Shown here: one piece after another, positions 6,614 through 7,005 of the stretch | Numbering within the stretch: the first letter of the stretch is position 1 | Layout: each line of letters begins with the position of its first letter | Source: Lachnospiraceae bacterium | Lineage (GTDB): Bacteria; Bacillota; Clostridia; Lachnospirales; Lachnospiraceae | NCBI GenBank assembly: GCA_021200345.1 | Contig: JAJQGR010000072.1 | Location: 1-7,005 of the forward strand | Direction: 5' to 3' | DNA length: 7,005 nucleotides | Translations under genes and position numbers: made by a program | The notes under the pieces: generated by a model | The model's database searches: none | What the model saw: only the letters and a program-made list of their open reading frames with translations | Told to the model about the DNA's origin: nothing

Positions 6614-6670
6614 TGAAACAGACAAACAGCCTCTTACAAGCAAGCTTGACGTGTCTGTTTGTCTGTTTCA
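6614..6670. repeat. Perfect 16-bp inverted repeat with nested hairpin
   Basis: The arms TGAAACAGACAAACAG (6614-6629) and CTGTTTGTCTGTTTCA (6655-6670) are exact reverse complements, separated by 25 bases. Inside the loop CAAGCAAGCTTG (6637-6648) can form a further short stem; read as minus-strand RNA it gives CAAG-CUUG-CUUG, with a CUUG tetraloop. The arm is built from repeated ACAGACAAACAG-type units. The hexamer CATCCT occurs at 6609-6614 and again at 6674-6679, directly flanking the structure. Confidence 0.85.
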
Positions 6671-6682
6671 AGCCATCCTCGA

Positions 6683-6713
6683 ATAGTAACTTTATAAATA
6701 CAAATTTACACAA
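6683..6713 (-). promoter_or_regulatory. Possible promoter for the structured leader and CdaR-type gene
   Basis: On the minus strand TTGTGT (6713-6708) and TACTAT (6688-6683) are separated by 19 bases, in an AT-rich stretch between the terminator and the first hairpin. Start of transcription would fall near 6676, just before the first inverted repeat. The spacer is long and both boxes deviate from consensus; a TATAAA at 6694-6689 region lacks a convincing -35 partner. It is listed because a promoter is expected here. Confidence 0.25.
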
Positions 6714-6720
6714 AATGTGC

Positions 6721-6744
6721 AAAAAAAGCAACACTTTTTTGTTG
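6721..6744 (-). terminator. Weak intrinsic terminator after the cvfB-like gene
   Basis: On the minus strand a 5-bp stem (CAACA / TGTTG, loop about 6) is followed one base later by seven consecutive T residues (the A run at 6721-6727). It lies about 56 bases past the stop codon at 6800. The stem is short and A/T-rich, so termination may be only partial; the position and the T-tract are the main support. Confidence 0.45.
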
Positions 6745-6799
6745 GAAATAACGATTTTTATTTAACAAATTTTCACGGAATTTCCGAGGGCCTGCCAAC

Positions 6800-7005
6800 T
6801 CAGTTTTTGATGATTTCCTTTTCTGTGATCAGGATCTTTTTTTCTTTCAGAAGATGCCCCACAGCCCGCTTAAACTCGTTCTTGCTCATGCCGGTCCGGC
6901 TGCGGATCACCTCCGGGGAAGCCTTGTCATTGAACGGAAGCGTCCCGCCGAAGCTGTCGATCAGCGCAAGAAGCTTATCTCCGTCCTCATCCATCTGCAG
7001 ATACG
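6800..7005 (-). CDS. CvfB-like RNA-binding protein, C-terminal winged-helix part (partial)
   Basis: Only the last 67 or so codons are inside the window; the frame is open to the edge, so the first in-window Met (6994) is almost certainly internal. The visible protein matches the C-terminal winged-helix domain of the CvfB/YitL family (S1-domain RNA-binding proteins, cytoplasmic). It has the family-like run of a helix (DKLLALIDSFGG), then LPFNDKASPEVIRSRTGMSK, where a helix-turn-helix fits, then FKRAVGHLLKEKKI and a short beta strand ending in ITEKEIIKN before a TGA stop. In the family this domain follows several S1-like domains, which would lie beyond the window. CvfB affects virulence-factor expression in Staphylococcus; its role in Clostridia is not established. 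A weak intrinsic terminator follows the stop by about 55 bases, so the gene probably ends its own transcript. The assignment rests on the short C-terminal domain alone. Confidence 0.65.
   Translation of the reverse strand, partial: YLQMDEDGDKLLALIDSFGGTLPFNDKASPEVIRSRTGMSKNEFKRAVGHLLKEKKILITEKEIIKN

Larger units (their letters stand above)
6493..6670 (-). ncRNA. Candidate structured leader or small RNA: four hairpins tiled end to end
   Basis: Four inverted repeats cover this stretch with almost no unpaired bases between them: 6614-6670, 6594-6610, 6514-6593 and 6493-6512, with gaps of 3, 0 and 1 bases. The long G+C-rich stem has G-U wobbles and a branched apex, which suits RNA better than a DNA operator. 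Read on the minus strand it would form the 5' leader of the CdaR-type regulator, whose ATG is about 43 bases past the last hairpin. None of the stems is followed by a T-run on either strand, so they are not ordinary terminators. I do not recognise a known riboswitch class. Alternatives are an independent small RNA or a dispersed palindromic repeat. The strand is inferred from the neighbouring genes. Confidence 0.4.

Noticed and set aside
6493..6670. Reading the tiled repeats as a CRISPR array or a tRNA
   Set aside because: The repeats are inverted and differ from each other rather than being direct and regularly spaced, and no tRNA T-loop or anticodon arm pattern is present.

Overview
The window looks like a chromosomal segment of a Gram-positive anaerobe of class Clostridia, most likely a Lachnospiraceae-type gut bacterium. 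This is inferred from protein style and gene order: a CvfB-type RNA-binding protein, a CdaR-type regulator, then ftsE-ftsX, an M23 murein hydrolase and an S41 protease. The FtsEX/CtpB neighbourhood is also known in Bacillus. All recognisable genes are on the minus strand, so they are transcribed from high to low coordinates.

In transcription order: (1) the 3' end of a cvfB-like gene (6800 to the window edge), followed by a weak intrinsic terminator. (2) A 350-base gene-free stretch (6450-6799) with four inverted repeats packed end to end between about 6493 and 6670; it probably forms a structured leader for the next gene, or a separate small RNA or repeat element. (3) A CdaR/PucR-type transcriptional regulator (5367-6449). 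(4) A four-gene cell-envelope operon driven by a near-consensus promoter overlapping the regulator's stop codon: ftsE (4531-5277), ftsX (3642-4541), a secreted coiled-coil M23 endopeptidase (2413-3624) and a membrane-anchored PDZ/S41 protease (1166-2398). Gaps inside it are tiny or overlapping. (5) A visibly AT-richer gene (109-1083) with its own extended -10 promoter, encoding an Abi_2-like HEPN protein and probably a horizontally acquired phage-defence gene. (6) Positions 1-108, where I see no supportable feature.

How the genes fit together: by analogy with FtsEX-EnvC in E. coli and FtsEX-CwlO in B. subtilis, FtsE ATP hydrolysis would act through the FtsX extracellular loop on the coiled coil of the M23 enzyme to switch on local peptidoglycan cleavage during division or elongation. 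The S41 protease is well placed to trim or degrade that hydrolase or another envelope protein; this last point is inference. The regulator may or may not act on the operon.

The most unusual element is the tiled hairpin region ahead of the regulator. No wholly unknown multi-gene system is evident.
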